A DNA stretch of 64,000 nucleotides from contig CM022948.1 of the NCBI GenBank assembly GCA_012931725.1, forward strand, positions 15,081,124 through 15,145,123, read 5' to 3'. Position numbers and translations under genes: made by a program. Numbering within the stretch: position 1 is the first letter of the stretch; each line of letters starts with the position of its first letter. The notes beneath the pieces are model-generated. The model was not told the DNA's origin. It made no database searches and worked only from the letters and a program-made list of their open reading frames with translations. This DNA comes from Litsea cubeba. Taxonomy: Eukaryota > Streptophyta > Magnoliopsida > Laurales > Lauraceae. Shown here piece by piece: positions 10,383-20,321 of the stretch.

Positions 10383-11372
10383 GCCCACCCGATAGTGGTG
10401 GTTACGGAGCACCAACTCAAGTCCGTCTTCCGGAAGGCCGACTTCACTGGGCGAATTTCGAGGTGGGCCGTGGAGCTCGGGCAGTACGATATTCAGTACC
10501 AGCCTCGGACAGCGATCAAAGCGCAAGTCTTGGCAGACTTCATCGTCGAGTTCACTTCTCCGAGTTCGGCGCCGAGCCCACTCGACCCCGAACTGGGGGG
10601 CAAGGGGCAGGATGGCCTAGTCCCGGAGACTGATTACGAGCAATCTCGGAACAGCTCCCGAGATTCGGCTTGGAAGGTCTTCGTTGACGGGTCTTCCACC
10701 TCTAGAAGGGCCGGCGTCGGCGTAGTCCTCCAGTCCCCAGAAGGGCTAGTAATCGAGCAAGCCCTGACCCTTGACTTCCGAGCATCAAATAACGAGGCGG
10801 AGTATGAAGCATTGCTGGCAGGGCTGAATAGTGCCAAGGTTCTCGGAGCTCAACAGCTGGTGATCTACAGTGACTCGCAGTTGGTGACGAGCCAGCTCAC
10901 TGGAGATTATCAGGCTCGCGACGATAGAATGGCAGCCTATTTAACCCTCGCCAAGAAACTCCTCTCTCAATTCCTGGAAACAGAAATCAAACAAATCGGC
11001 AGAGATTCTAACTCACACGCCGACGCGCTCGCCAACTTAGCCTCCGCCGTCGAGGCTGGAAAAAAGAGAACTATAGAAGTGGGCTCATTAACATCGCCAA
11101 GTATAGAGCTCAGCCCACCACGGCAAGTCCTGTGTGCCGACCTCGGGCCCAGTTGGATGGACCCCATCATCGCGTACCTCAAAGACGACCAACTCCCCGA
11201 GGACAGGGCGCAAGCTCACAAGATCAGGCTCCGGGCAGCCCGATTCTGGCTCTCTCCAGAAGGCAAGCTGTACAGGAAATCCTTCACGGGCCCTTATCTC
11301 CAGTGCGTCCACCCAAGCCGAGTTGAAGACTTCCTTTACGAAATACATGAAGGCGTCTGCGGAAGTCACATC
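10383..11372 (+). CDS. pol: Pol of element 1, second part: end of RNase H, archaeal-type RNase H, start of integrase
   Basis: After the hAT the pol frame resumes in the original register. It finishes the first RNase H and contains a second, archaeal-like RNase H (about 10670-11060) with all its acidic residues: Asp in VFVDGSS, Glu in NNEAEYE, Asp in SDSQL and Asp in HADALA. Two RNase H domains are the hallmark of the Tat lineage. The integrase zinc-binding histidines follow near 11345-11365. The frame then stops at 11385-11387, because one base is missing around 11372 relative to elements 2 and 3. Confidence 0.9.
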
Positions 11373-12391
11373 GGAGAAGGTCACTAGCATACCGGGCTAT
11401 AATCCAAGGATACTGGTGGCCATACATGCAAAAGGACGCGCAGATGTACGTTATGAAGTGCGAGAAGTGCCAGAAATTCTCGCACAACCTCCATCAACCC
11501 GCACAGGATCTGAGCCCGCTCTCCAGCCCATGGCCTTTTGCTCAGTGGGGGCTGGACATTGTGGGACCCCTCCACCGAGCTCCGGGGAATAAGAGGTGGC
11601 TGATAGTTGCCACCGACTACTTCACCAAGTGGATCGAGGCGGAAGCATTATCTTCCATCACAGAACGGGACTCAAAGAACTTCGTATGGAAGAACATCGT
11701 CACGAGGTTCGGCATCCCTCGAGTCTTGGTCTCGGACAACGGGACCCAATTCGACTCCAGCCTCTTCAAAAACTTCTGCAAGGAACTCGGCATCAGGAAC
11801 CACTATTCGACTCCGGCATATCCCCAGAGCAATGGTCAAGCTGAGATCTCCAACAAAGTTGTCTTGGATGGGCTCAAGAAGAGACTCGATGGAGCCAAAG
11901 GAAGGTGGGTAGAAGAGCTACCCAGCGTGTTGTGGGCCTACAGGACCACGCCGCGACGCTCCACCTCAGAAACTCCTTTTTCCTTGGCATACGGAATGGA
12001 AGCCGTAATCCCTCTCGAGATCGGTCTCCCGACCCTCAGATCTGAACTCTTTGACCAGGCCCAGAACGATAAAAACCTCGCCCTGGGACTGGATCTGGCC
12101 GAAGAACGCAGAGAAGCCGCCTCCATCCGTTTAGCAGCCTATCAGCAACGACTGGCAAGAGGTTACAATCAGAAAGTGCGGGAGAGGAAGTTTTCCATCG
12201 GAGAGCTGGTCCTGAAGAAGGCACTACCCGCAGATAAGGATCCAAATCAGGGCAAGTTAGCGCCGAACTGGCGCGGTCCGTTCAAGGTAGTCTCGACTGC
12301 GGGGCGGTCCGCATATAAGCTCGAAGATATGGACGGGAAACTGCTGCCGCGGCCATGGAACGCGTCGCACCTGAAGAAATTTTACTTTTGA
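11373..12391 (+). CDS. pol: Integrase of element 1 (third part of pol)
   Basis: Shifted by one base from the RNase H frame, this segment completes the HHCC zinc finger (Cys-x2-Cys near 11460-11472). The catalytic core has Asp at 11564, Asp at 11735 and Glu at 11843, a DD35E spacing. A basic C-terminal domain follows, ending in a KKFYF tail and a stop at 12391. Integrase inserts the cDNA into the chromosome. Without a fusion to the upstream frame it has no good start before the ATG at 11426, so the break probably silences it. Corrected for two missing bases and the hAT, the ancestral gag-pol frame would be about 1,905 codons. Confidence 0.92.
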
Positions 12392-12527
12392 ATGTATTCA
12401 GTTTATGCGAAATCAATGAAGGTCATTTCCTCTCAAGAGTTTGTGTGTTCTAAATCAAAATGTGTTCTAAATCACGGCAAACAACAAGACTCCCCAGTCC
12501 GGCAAGGGGACTTCTCTATTTCGTGCG

Positions 12528-13010
12528 CCCCTGGTGACGAGCCAGAGGGACTTCTCCATTTCGTGTGCATCTCGGCTACGGGCCAGATAGCCAGCACGGC
12601 CCCTGGTGACGAGCCAGGGGGACTTCTCCATTTCGTGCGCATCTCGGCTACGGGCCAGATAGCCAGCACGGCCCCTGGTGACGAGCCAGAGGGACTTCTC
12701 CATTTCGTGCGCATCTCGGCTACGGGCCAGATAGCCAGCACGGCCCCTGGTGACGAGCCAGGGGGACTTCTCCATTTCGTGCGCATCTCGGCTACGAGCC
12801 AGATAGCCAGCACGGCCCCTGGTGACGAGCCAGGGGGACTTCTCCATTTCGCACGGCCCCTGGTGACGAGCCAGGGGGACTTCTCCATTTCGTGCACATC
12901 TCGGCTACGGGCCAGATAGCCAGCACGGCCCCTGGTGACGAGCCAGGGGGACTTCTCCATTTCGTGCGCCCCTGGTGACGAGCCAGGGGGACTTCTCCAT
13001 TTCGTACGCA
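12528..13010. repeat. 72-bp tandem repeat downstream of integrase
   Basis: CCCCTGGTGACGAGCCA begins at 12528, 12600, 12672, 12744, 12816, 12857, 12929 and 12969. Five intervals are 72-bp periods, and two short units of 40-41 bp lack the ATCTCGGCTACGGGCCAGAT part. Retand-type elements are known for amplified tandem repeats here. The 175-codon plus frame and the minus frames over this array are products of the periodicity. From 13011 to 13340 I see only spacer sequence related to 46230-46400 of element 3. Confidence 0.95.
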
Positions 13011-13340
13011 TCTCGACTACGTGCAATGGCGCCACGTGGAGACATTCGTCCGATTTTCTCATCAACCCTAGCGCCATGTTTATTGCCATTTATGGTCTCC
13101 AGAATGCGGAGAATTGGCGCAGTCAACTATGGGGATCGTTTGACTCCTACCTCAAGAGTCACGCGTTATATTAAAGGCATTCAAGCACCACTCGATGCAC
13201 ATCCAAAAATGAAAGAGGAGCGAATGCAGAAAAAAAATGCACAAGTGAAGAAGCTCGACTTTCATTGAGTAGACAAGGTGTTACAAAGCTGAGAAGCAAA
13301 AATTTTACATAAAAGAAGACAGAAATGTAGAGGAGCCCGA

Positions 13341-14174
13341 CTACTGTGGTTTCGGCGACTCGACCAGGTCGATCACCGTATCTTCCGAACCAACAGCTTC
13401 GGCCGAACCAGAAGGGGCTTCAACTGGTACCTCAGCCGAACCAGGGGCAGAAGAGGTCACACCCTGAGGCACGGCCAAAGCCTCACTGGCGACTGGGGCA
13501 TCGCTCGAGACCGGGGCAGCTGGAGCGTCGTCAGCAGCAGGAGCTTCGACCGGGGCGCTTTCAGTTGCAGGAGCTTCGACCGGGGCACTATCAGTTGCCG
13601 GTGCGGAGCTCGGCTCGGGATCCAGGTCCGAATACTTCGGCAGGTCCCGATAGACAGGGTGGTCTTCAGGGACACCCGCACGTCTCAGTGCGGCCAGGCA
13701 TCCTTCCTCGAACAAGATTGCGGTGATCTCCTCCACCTGCTTCTCGTACAGCTCAGTGGCTCGATCTACCCCATCCTGGAAGGCGGACTGGGCCTCGGCC
13801 TGAAGGGAGGACTTTTCCTTCACCAGCTTCTCCTTCTCAGCGCGACCAGCCAAGACCTCCCCTCGCAACCTCGCTACCTCGGCCGTCGACTCAGACTTCA
13901 ACCTGGCCAACTCCGACTCCAGCTCGGAGACCCTTTTGTTCTTTGTCCAAAGCTCGCCTTTCATATGGTTGGCCCTGGACGAGAGTTCGGCGTTCTCAGT
14001 CAGAGCTGATGCCAACCGAGCGGACTCTCCAGCGCTGGCCACCTTGAGCTCTTCCATTCCCTTCCGCTGATCGTCCAGCTCCTTCTTCAGCTTCTCCCGC
14101 TCGGACTCCAGGCGGGTCACTCTCGCAGCGTTCCTATCCCTCCTTCCCACCACGGTTAGGAGCCTCTGCACGTT
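13341..14174 (-). CDS. Antisense gene of element 1, exon 3: coiled-coil protein
   Basis: This is the last exon of a three-exon minus-strand gene. The acceptor TTGCAG lies just before 14174 and the stop is at 13341-13343. It encodes a long Leu/Glu/Lys/Arg heptad coiled coil (about 150 residues), a conserved block around CLAALRRAGVPEDHPVYRDL, then an Ala/Pro/Ser/Val-rich tail. The same exon, with the same acceptor, is present in element 3 (46526-47203), where a stop interrupts it. Antisense genes with such coiled-coil products are known in Tat elements; their function is not established. Confidence 0.8.
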   Translation of the reverse strand, partial: NVQRLLTVVGRRDRNAARVTRLESEREKLKKELDDQRKGMEELKVASAGESARLASALTENAELSSRANHMKGELWTKNKRVSELESELARLKSESTAEVARLRGEVLAGRAEKEKLVKEKSSLQAEAQSAFQDGVDRATELYEKQVEEITAILFEEGCLAALRRAGVPEDHPVYRDLPKYSDLDPEPSSAPATDSAPVEAPATESAPVEAPAADDAPAAPVSSDAPVASEALAVPQGVTSSAPGSAEVPVEAPSGSAEAVGSEDTVIDLVESPKPQ

Positions 14175-14247
14175 CTGCAAATGGAAACAGAGAGTCAGGT
14201 TCGACCAAGACACTCGAAGAATGAAGAAAAGCGTTGCAAACACTTAC

Positions 14248-15231
14248 CCGAAGACTATCCTGGATCGCCGAGACCATCAGGCTCTCATCCTCGAACCTAT
14301 CGTGCGTCTCCATGTCTCTTGGCAGAGCACAGGCCTTGGCGAGAGCCCCGATCACCTCGGCATTTCCCAGCAATCGGTCTTCAACGTTCAGGGGCTTGCC
14401 GATAGAGGTTTCCATTTTCGGCTTCCACGGTGCTGGGGCAGTTCGGGGCCCGGAGGCCGATCCGGACCCTTGCCCCGCCGAGATGAGAGGCTCGCGCGCT
14501 GGACCAACAGCCGACTTGCTGACCGGCGCACTCTTTTCGGCCGGCGCACTCTTTTCCTTCGGCGCGCTCTTCTCGCCTCCCTTTTCGGATGGAGCTTTAG
14601 CCCCAGGTGCTCGTTCAGGAGTCTTGCCCTTCGGCTGCAGATCAGCCACCGAACTCTTCTCCCCCGCCTTGGACTTCTTCCTGGGCGGGGACCCCTCCTT
14701 CGAGCGCTCCGGCGAGCGTCGCCGAGCTCCACCGCTCGGGGCAGGGACAGGAGCAGAGAGAGCACTAGCGCCCACCGGACCCGAAGCAGCACGAGTACCG
14801 GCAGGCGACGAAGCCCCAGAAGACGACGACCTCTGCCTGAACTTAGCAGCCAGGTCCCTGACAGCGAGCTCCCTCGAGCTTCCCTCCATGTCCTCTCCTC
14901 GATCAGAGAGATAAGCGTCCACTATCTGCGTCAAGTCCGGTTGCTCCGGATCAGAAGTAGACGCCTCGGCACCAGACGCAGTTCGGTTGGCAACAGGATC
15001 GGTCAAGGGGACCCCGCCGAACACCGCAACCGATACGGTCGGACGGTCAGGGTGTGTCGTCCGCCTCAGATACTCCAGTCCTGTGGTAGTGGCCGCGATA
15101 CCTCGGCGTGTACCCAAGCAGCTTCCAAGCTGACCTGGTCTCGTGCCCCTTGTACCGTTCGACCTTGTTGATGTCGTCAGTATTCCTCCTCCAACCTTCG
15201 CTAGCAGCTCGGCGTCGCCTTGCACCCGCCT
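14248..15231 (-). CDS. Antisense gene of element 1, exon 2: basic linker (frameshifted)
   Basis: The acceptor GAGCAG precedes 15231 and the donor GG|GTAAGTG follows 14248. The exon starts with an Arg-rich stretch and a conserved HETRSAWKLLGYTPRYRGHY block, also found in element 3. It continues into Ser/Ala/Pro/Lys-rich, apparently disordered sequence with nuclear-signal-like clusters, then a helical end (LLGNAEVIGALAKACALPRD). Relative to element 3 the frame shifts near 15040-15060, so this copy of the antisense gene is probably broken. The G+C content is high, unlike the nested hAT. Confidence 0.75.
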
Positions 15232-15313
15232 CTGCTCAATAGGCGAAAAAGAGTATCAGTTCGCCATCAATAAGGTAAACAAAACAGTAGAGGAGAAAAG
15301 CAGTGAAGATTAC

Positions 15314-15839
15314 TTGGGACTTCCCCAGGGCGACGTGGGACCGACAGCCTCCTGTCTTCACCCGGGCCGAACTCCCAGTTCCCCGAGACACAGAAGAAAT
15401 CCTCCTCAGCATTCTTACTTGAATCCTCCAAGGCTAGGACGAAGCCCCTTCGCTGCGGCTTCACACGGAGATAGTATCTTCCCTCCCCAGCCTTGCAGAT
15501 ATCATATGTGTCCTCGATGTCGTGAGGGCCTAAGTTGGTCCCCAAGATCTCGTTCAGCTTCGCTGTGCCCATGATGACCTTGTATCCATTGGGCATCAGC
15601 TGGCCCGGGGCGAGGGACCAAAGGCTAAGGCAGGCCCTAAGCAGGGGGTGCAGTGGAAACCTGACCCCACCCTCGATCACAGAGATCAGAGGGAATGGCA
15701 TCCAGCCGCCGTAGCAGCGATACAGGGCAGCGTCGGCAAGGTCCGCCGGTTTCAGGAGGACCCCCTCCGGAATTTTGAAGGCAGCCCTAAACTCGGCTAA
15801 GCCCTCATCAGAATCTACCCTAAACCTAGGGGTGCCCAT
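15314..15839 (-). CDS. Antisense gene of element 1, exon 1: putative gypsy-type transposon domain
   Basis: The gene starts at the ATG at 15839 on the minus strand. The sequence (an AEFRAAFKIPEGV opening, then RFPLHPLLRACLSLW..APGQLMPNGYK) is the plant 'putative gypsy type transposon' domain (Pfam Transposase_28 type), found in antisense genes of Tat elements. The donor CCCAA|GTAATC at 15314/15313 matches the donor in element 3 (48254). The frame continues uninterrupted to the splice site. The product's role is unknown; an antisense transcript would overlap the sense genomic RNA. Confidence 0.82.
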
Positions 15840-16366
15840 GTCTAGAAGGGGTGCCGACGAAGAAAAACCCTAGAAATCGAAAAACCCCAAGAAAAACCGG
15901 ACAGAAGAACAAGGCGACTTACAGGGATGAAGAGGCAGATCAGGAGCAGATCCGGACGCGTTCTACGGTCGTCCTCCTCGAACAGATCTCAGGAACCAGA
16001 GCAGAAATCGAAAGCAAAGGCGAAGGCGAAAGAAATCGGGAGCGAGAAAAAGAAAGGGACGACCCTATTTGTAGAAGGGGGAACCCTCATTCGGGTACCG
16101 CCTCCGAATTCGAAGAGACACTTCAAAGCCCGTGCCCGTCAATCAATGAGACAACGCAATCGGTGCAGAAGCTACGCGTGTAGCCGTCAGCTCGGTTCCC
16201 AGGGCGGACAGGGCAGGGCATTTATTGCTTTAAAGAGTTGAAGCGACACCAGGCATAAAGAGTTGAAGCGACACCAGGTAATGATCACAGTATCCCCAGA
16301 CGGATTCTTCTAGCTTTCAACCCCTAAAGGCTAGCACTCTTCAGAGGTGAAAAGCTAGGGGGCAAT
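15840..16366. other. 3' spacer of element 1 and probable antisense promoter region
   Basis: No gene is seen between the antisense start and the 3' LTR. A 23-bp direct repeat, TAAAGAGTTGAAGCGACACC plus AGG, occurs at 16231-16253 and 16256-16278. The plus strand ends in AAAGCTAGGGGGCAAT (16351-16366), the polypurine primer for plus-strand synthesis. Confidence 0.7.
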
Positions 16367-17306
16367 TGTGTGGGGAGATTTCCAGAACCACAGGATTAAG
16401 CTAATCACAGCCATCAGATGAGACTAAGCACTCTCACGTGCCATCCGCGTGCCATCCACGTGGCACCAAGCTCACCCCGGCTACCGGGACAGGAGGTCCG
16501 GCCGAAGTCAGGCAGCTCCGGGCCCTTAGTGCCGAATTGGCCCACCTCGGGCGTCATCTCGGCAAGGAGCTCCACCTCGGCTGAGCCACCCCAGGTACCA
16601 TCTCGGCAGAAAGTTCCACCTCGGCTGAAGAAGCCAGGACAGAAGCCAAAGCAAGAGAGAACCTTCACATGCGCCCCTCATCCCCCACGTCATCAGGCAC
16701 GTGGAGGGATAGGGGCACGAGCTAGTGGGACAGACGCGACATCCAGCCGCCCACAATCTTCGCCAGATCCCTGACAGAACGGCATCCAGCGGCTGAGGCC
16801 ACATCAGGGCAGGGCCCGAGGGCAGATCCGCTGGTACCCCTACCGCCAAAGGCGCCCAACAGGATCTGGCCCAACAAGATGTGCATTAAATGCGATGTGG
16901 GCTGACCCGACGGGCATTTAATGCATAGTGGGCTGGATTGGACCACAATTAATGCAATGTGGGCTGATCATGACTTCCCAGTCAAATCACGGGACCCACA
17001 CCACAATATCTCCTAAAGATACGATCTAAACTCTATAAATAGAGGCTCAAGCCATCATCCAAGGTACGCACAATCTCATTCACAGAGCCCTTACTCTGCC
17101 TCTCTCCTCCCTCTCCTTCCATTGTTCCAGTTCTCACACTGACTTTGGCATCGGAGAGCCTTGTGCTGCTAGCAGCCAGGGTCCTCTGACGTGTTTTCCT
17201 TTCTTCCTCCTCAGGTCTAGTCGGAGCCACGGCAATCTTCATCCAAGCCACCCGAATCAAGGGTCCTAATCACTGCTTTAAAGTCCTGAATTTTTAGGCA
17301 CTTACA
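16367..17306 (+). repeat. 3' LTR of Tat element 1
   Basis: It is 940 bp, identical to the 5' LTR except six bases. The right copy of the CCACC duplication follows at 17307-17311. Five of the six differences are C/T or G/A exchanges, four of them at CpG. Confidence 0.96.
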
Positions 17307-17480
17307 CCACCTAAAATCAGATAAAATAGGGCAGTATAAGTTCATTAATTGAGTCCTTATGTATTCTCCTACATCTATTAAATATTCCGTCAATTGCTGA
17401 AGAATATTAAGGATTGAAGTATCAAATGACATCTTCCTGAGTTTGTCATTGTTAAGTGAAAATTGGATTATTGTTTTCAT
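17307..17480 (-). pseudogene. Proximal half of the open frame split by element 1 (unknown product)
   Basis: On the minus strand an ATG at 17480 opens a frame that runs unbroken into the LTR. It is 58 codons long to the insertion point and in register with 401-634 across the target duplication. It has no recognisable domain. From 17481 to 18321 I see no gene; an 85-codon hydrophobic plus frame at 17718-17975 is probably chance in A/T-rich DNA. Confidence 0.25.
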
Positions 17481-18544
17481 CACGTTTTATGGCTGATTTA
17501 ATTGCATTGATCATCAGTGAGATATTTATCCTGCCAACCTTTTAATTGACCATGATTTTAACTAGAAGAAGAAGGTTTTATTTCTTTTATCATCTCCTGG
17601 TAGCTTTTATTAGATGTTTTTTTTTTTATATTGATTATGTCTTTATTTAGAATAATGTTTTGTTGGAATTATTATCTCTGAATTTAATATGTTGAGTTTT
17701 ACTAGAAGATCGTCTTTTTGGCTTTTTTTGAGGATGGGCTTGTTATTGGGTTCATGGCCAAATTGGTAACAAAAGCCACGAAGCTCATATTTACTTACTC
17801 TTTGTTGGCTTTCTACTTGCCTTTTTTTACTTTAGTTCATTACATAGAGAAAAGCCCATTTGGTTTATATGTCAACATTGCCGTCATCATGTTTTATTAT
17901 AAAATCTATTTAATCAATTTCTTAAGAGCGTTCGGGTTGAGCATTTTCTACGTGCCAGTAACTTTTTTATGGTAAATATGTGCTAGTAACTTGAGAGGTC
18001 AATAGAATTCCATTTTATTGGTTTGGAAACTTTGGGGCCGTGGATCAAGGAGTTAGTATAATCTAATGAAGTTGGGACTTTATGTATAGATAGATCTTAT
18101 CTAACTTATTTCCTTCAATGATATTCCATGGTTATCATATACCATAGTGGGCCCAATTGGGAGGGGCTTTTTTTTTTTTTTTTTTGTAAGAAAATCATTG
18201 GGAGTTTTCTAACGCTCCTCATATATAATTGGTGATCTTCTACAAAAAACCCCACCCTCGTGAGGCCCACTAAAGATACAATGAGTCTATTGCAAGTTTT
18301 TTTTTTACACTTGTCCATCTATCTATATTACTAAAGGGATGTACTCTTCCTCACATAAAGACACCTAGCGCAACCTCAAATTTTTTGCAATGTCATTTCC
18401 GGAGTTGCCCTTATCCCTAAAATCTCTAAATCTATTACACACTCAAAAGACTTAAAATCTTTCCATGAAGAATCCTCTTCCACCCAAAAGCCGAAAATCT
18501 CTCCATGAGATCCCTAAATAAGCCAACACACCCGATGTGCTACA

Positions 18545-20100
18545 TTTATATCAATCAATTCATGGGTCCCGGCCCGCATCATTTGATTTTATGGACGGTT
18601 AGAATAAAGATGGTGGACCCCAATCATCTGGGTCCCACTTAAAAATATTTGGTCAATTTGTTAGGTCTATGATCATTTGATCCTTTGATCTTTCTTAATC
18701 AATTCATGGGTCCCATCTCGCATAATATGATTTTATGGACGGTTAGAATAGAGATTGTGGACCCATTCATCTTTTGGGTCCCACTTAAATAAATTAGATT
18801 TGGTCAATTTATGAGGTCTATGATCATTTGATCTTTATCAATCAATTCATTAGTCCCGGCCTGCATCATACGATTTTATAGACGGTTAGAATAGAGATGG
18901 TGGACCCCATTCATCTGGGTCCCACTTAAAAATATTTGGTCAATTTGTTAGGTCTACGATCATTTGATCCTTCGATCTTTTTTAAATCAATTCATGGGTC
19001 CCATCCCGCATAATATGATTTTATGGACGGTTAGAATAAAGATGGTGGACCCTATTCATCTGGGGGGGTTCCACTGAAATATGTTAGGTTTGGTCAATTT
19101 GTGAGGTCTATGATCATTTGATCCTTTAATCTTTATCAAGCAATTCATGGGTCTAAACCCGCATCATATGGTTTTATGAACGGTTAGAATATAATTGGTG
19201 GACTCCATTCATCTTGGGATCCCACTTAAATAAATTAGGTTTGGTCAATTTATGAGGTCTATGATCATTTGATCTTTATCAATCAATTCATGGGTCCCGA
19301 CCCGCATCATTTGATTTTATGGACAGTTAGAATAAAGATGGTGGACCCCATTCATCTAGGTCCCACTTAAAAATATTTGATCAATTTGTTAGGTCTACGA
19401 TCATTTGATTCTTTTTTCTTTTTTGGGGTCCCACTTAAATAAATTAGGTTTGGTCAATTTATGAGGTCTATGATCATTTGATCTTTATCAATTAATTCAT
19501 TGGTCCCAGCCCGCATCATATAATTTTATGGACGGTTAGAATAGAGATGGTGGACCCCATTCATCTGGGTCCCACTTAAAAATATTTGGTCAATTTGTTA
19601 GGTCTACGATCATTTGATCCTTTGATCTTTTTAAATCAATTCATGGGTCTCATCCCGCATAATATGGTTTCATGGAAGGTTAGAATAAAGATGGTGGACC
19701 CCATTCATCTGGGGGGTTCCACTTAAATAGGTCAGGTTTGGTCAATTTGTGAGGTCTATGATCATTTGATCCTTTGATATTTATCAAGCAATTCATGGGT
19801 CCCAGCCCGCATCATATGGTTTTATGGACGGTTAGAATATAGATGGTGGACCCCATTCATCTTGGGGGTCCCACTTAAATATGTTAGGTTTGGTCAATTT
19901 GAGAGGTCTATGATCATTTGATCATTTGATCATTTGATCTTTATCAATCAATTAATGAGTCCCAGCTCGCATCATATGATTTTATGAACGGTTAGAATAG
20001 AGATGGTGGACCCCATTCATCTCAGTCCCACTTAAATATATTAGGTCAATTTGTTAGGTCTATGATCATTTGATCTTTCTTAATCAATTCATGCCTCACC
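18545..20100. repeat. About ten tandem ~145-bp repeats inside the Helitron
   Basis: Units starting near ATCAATTCATGGGTCCC occur at about 18557, 18699, 18839, 18986, 19136, 19279, 19488, 19634, 19786 and 19948. Each contains ATTTTATGGACGGTTAGAAT and GGTCTATGATCATTTGATC. Two variants (GCATCAT and GCATAAT after the start) partly alternate, hinting at a ~290-bp double unit. Confidence 0.9.
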
Positions 20101-20232
20101 TAAAGAATAAAAAAATTTGGAAAAAAATATAAAGATCAAATTAGCAACAAAAAAAAGGACTCACAAGTTTACTAATTAATAAATTTATTAAAAATAATTC
20201 ATATCAGTCTGTGCATTTGGTGGTTTCGTAGT

Positions 20233-20258
20233 CCGTGCATAGCACGGGGTTTTGCTAG
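20233..20258 (+). terminator. Helitron 3' hairpin and CTAG end
   Basis: A 6-bp stem (20233-20238 with 20242-20247) and a 3-base loop lie 7 bases before CTAG (20255-20258). This structure signals the end of rolling-circle transfer in Helitrons. Confidence 0.85.
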
Positions 20259-20321
20259 TAGCACCTACATACATGCAACACAAGTACACAACGAACAATT
20301 GGAGAATAAGCCACCTACTTA

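Larger units (their letters stand above)
640..17306 (+). mobile_element. Complete Ty3/gypsy Tat-lineage LTR retrotransposon (element 1)
   Basis: Two 940-bp LTRs beginning TGTGTGGGGA and ending CTTACA enclose primer site, gag, protease, reverse transcriptase, two RNase H domains, integrase, a tandem-repeat zone, an antisense gene and a purine tract. The 5-bp target duplication CCACC is perfect (635-639 and 17307-17311). Order PR-RT-RH-aRH-INT and an antisense gene downstream of integrase mark the Tat lineage (Retand, RIRE2, Grande, Cinful). The element spans 16,667 bp, of which 4,996 is a nested hAT plus its 8-bp duplication. By eye the LTRs differ at six positions (about 0.6%), so insertion was recent. 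The coding frame is broken near 2845 (gag) and near 11372 (before integrase), each consistent with one missing base, so this copy is not autonomous as assembled. Confidence 0.96.
18322..20258 (+). mobile_element. Non-autonomous Helitron with internal tandem repeats
   Basis: The 5' end TCTATATTACTAAAG and the 3' end, a CCGTGC-ATA-GCACGG hairpin followed by GGTTTTG and CTAG, are Helitron termini. The insertion lies between A (18321) and T (20259), the expected AT target, without duplication. The 5' border could instead be four bases earlier, because TCTA is repeated there. There is no Rep/helicase gene, so movement would depend on another copy. Confidence 0.85.

Noticed and set aside
12392..12919. 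175-codon plus frame and repetitive minus frames over the 72-bp array
   Set aside because: 72 is a multiple of three, so any stop-free unit stays open. The repeats explain the frames.
12528..13010. Regularly spaced repeats reminiscent of CRISPR
   Set aside because: Units are contiguous with no unique spacers, in a plant retrotransposon; a tandem minisatellite.
14221..15171. Long plus-strand frames opposite the antisense gene
   Set aside because: G/C-rich shadows; the minus strand has the conserved domains, matching introns and a homologue in element 3.
17718..17975. 85-codon hydrophobic frame
   Set aside because: A/T-rich DNA easily gives Phe/Leu/Ile-rich frames; no motif, no good start context, no repeat in related copies.
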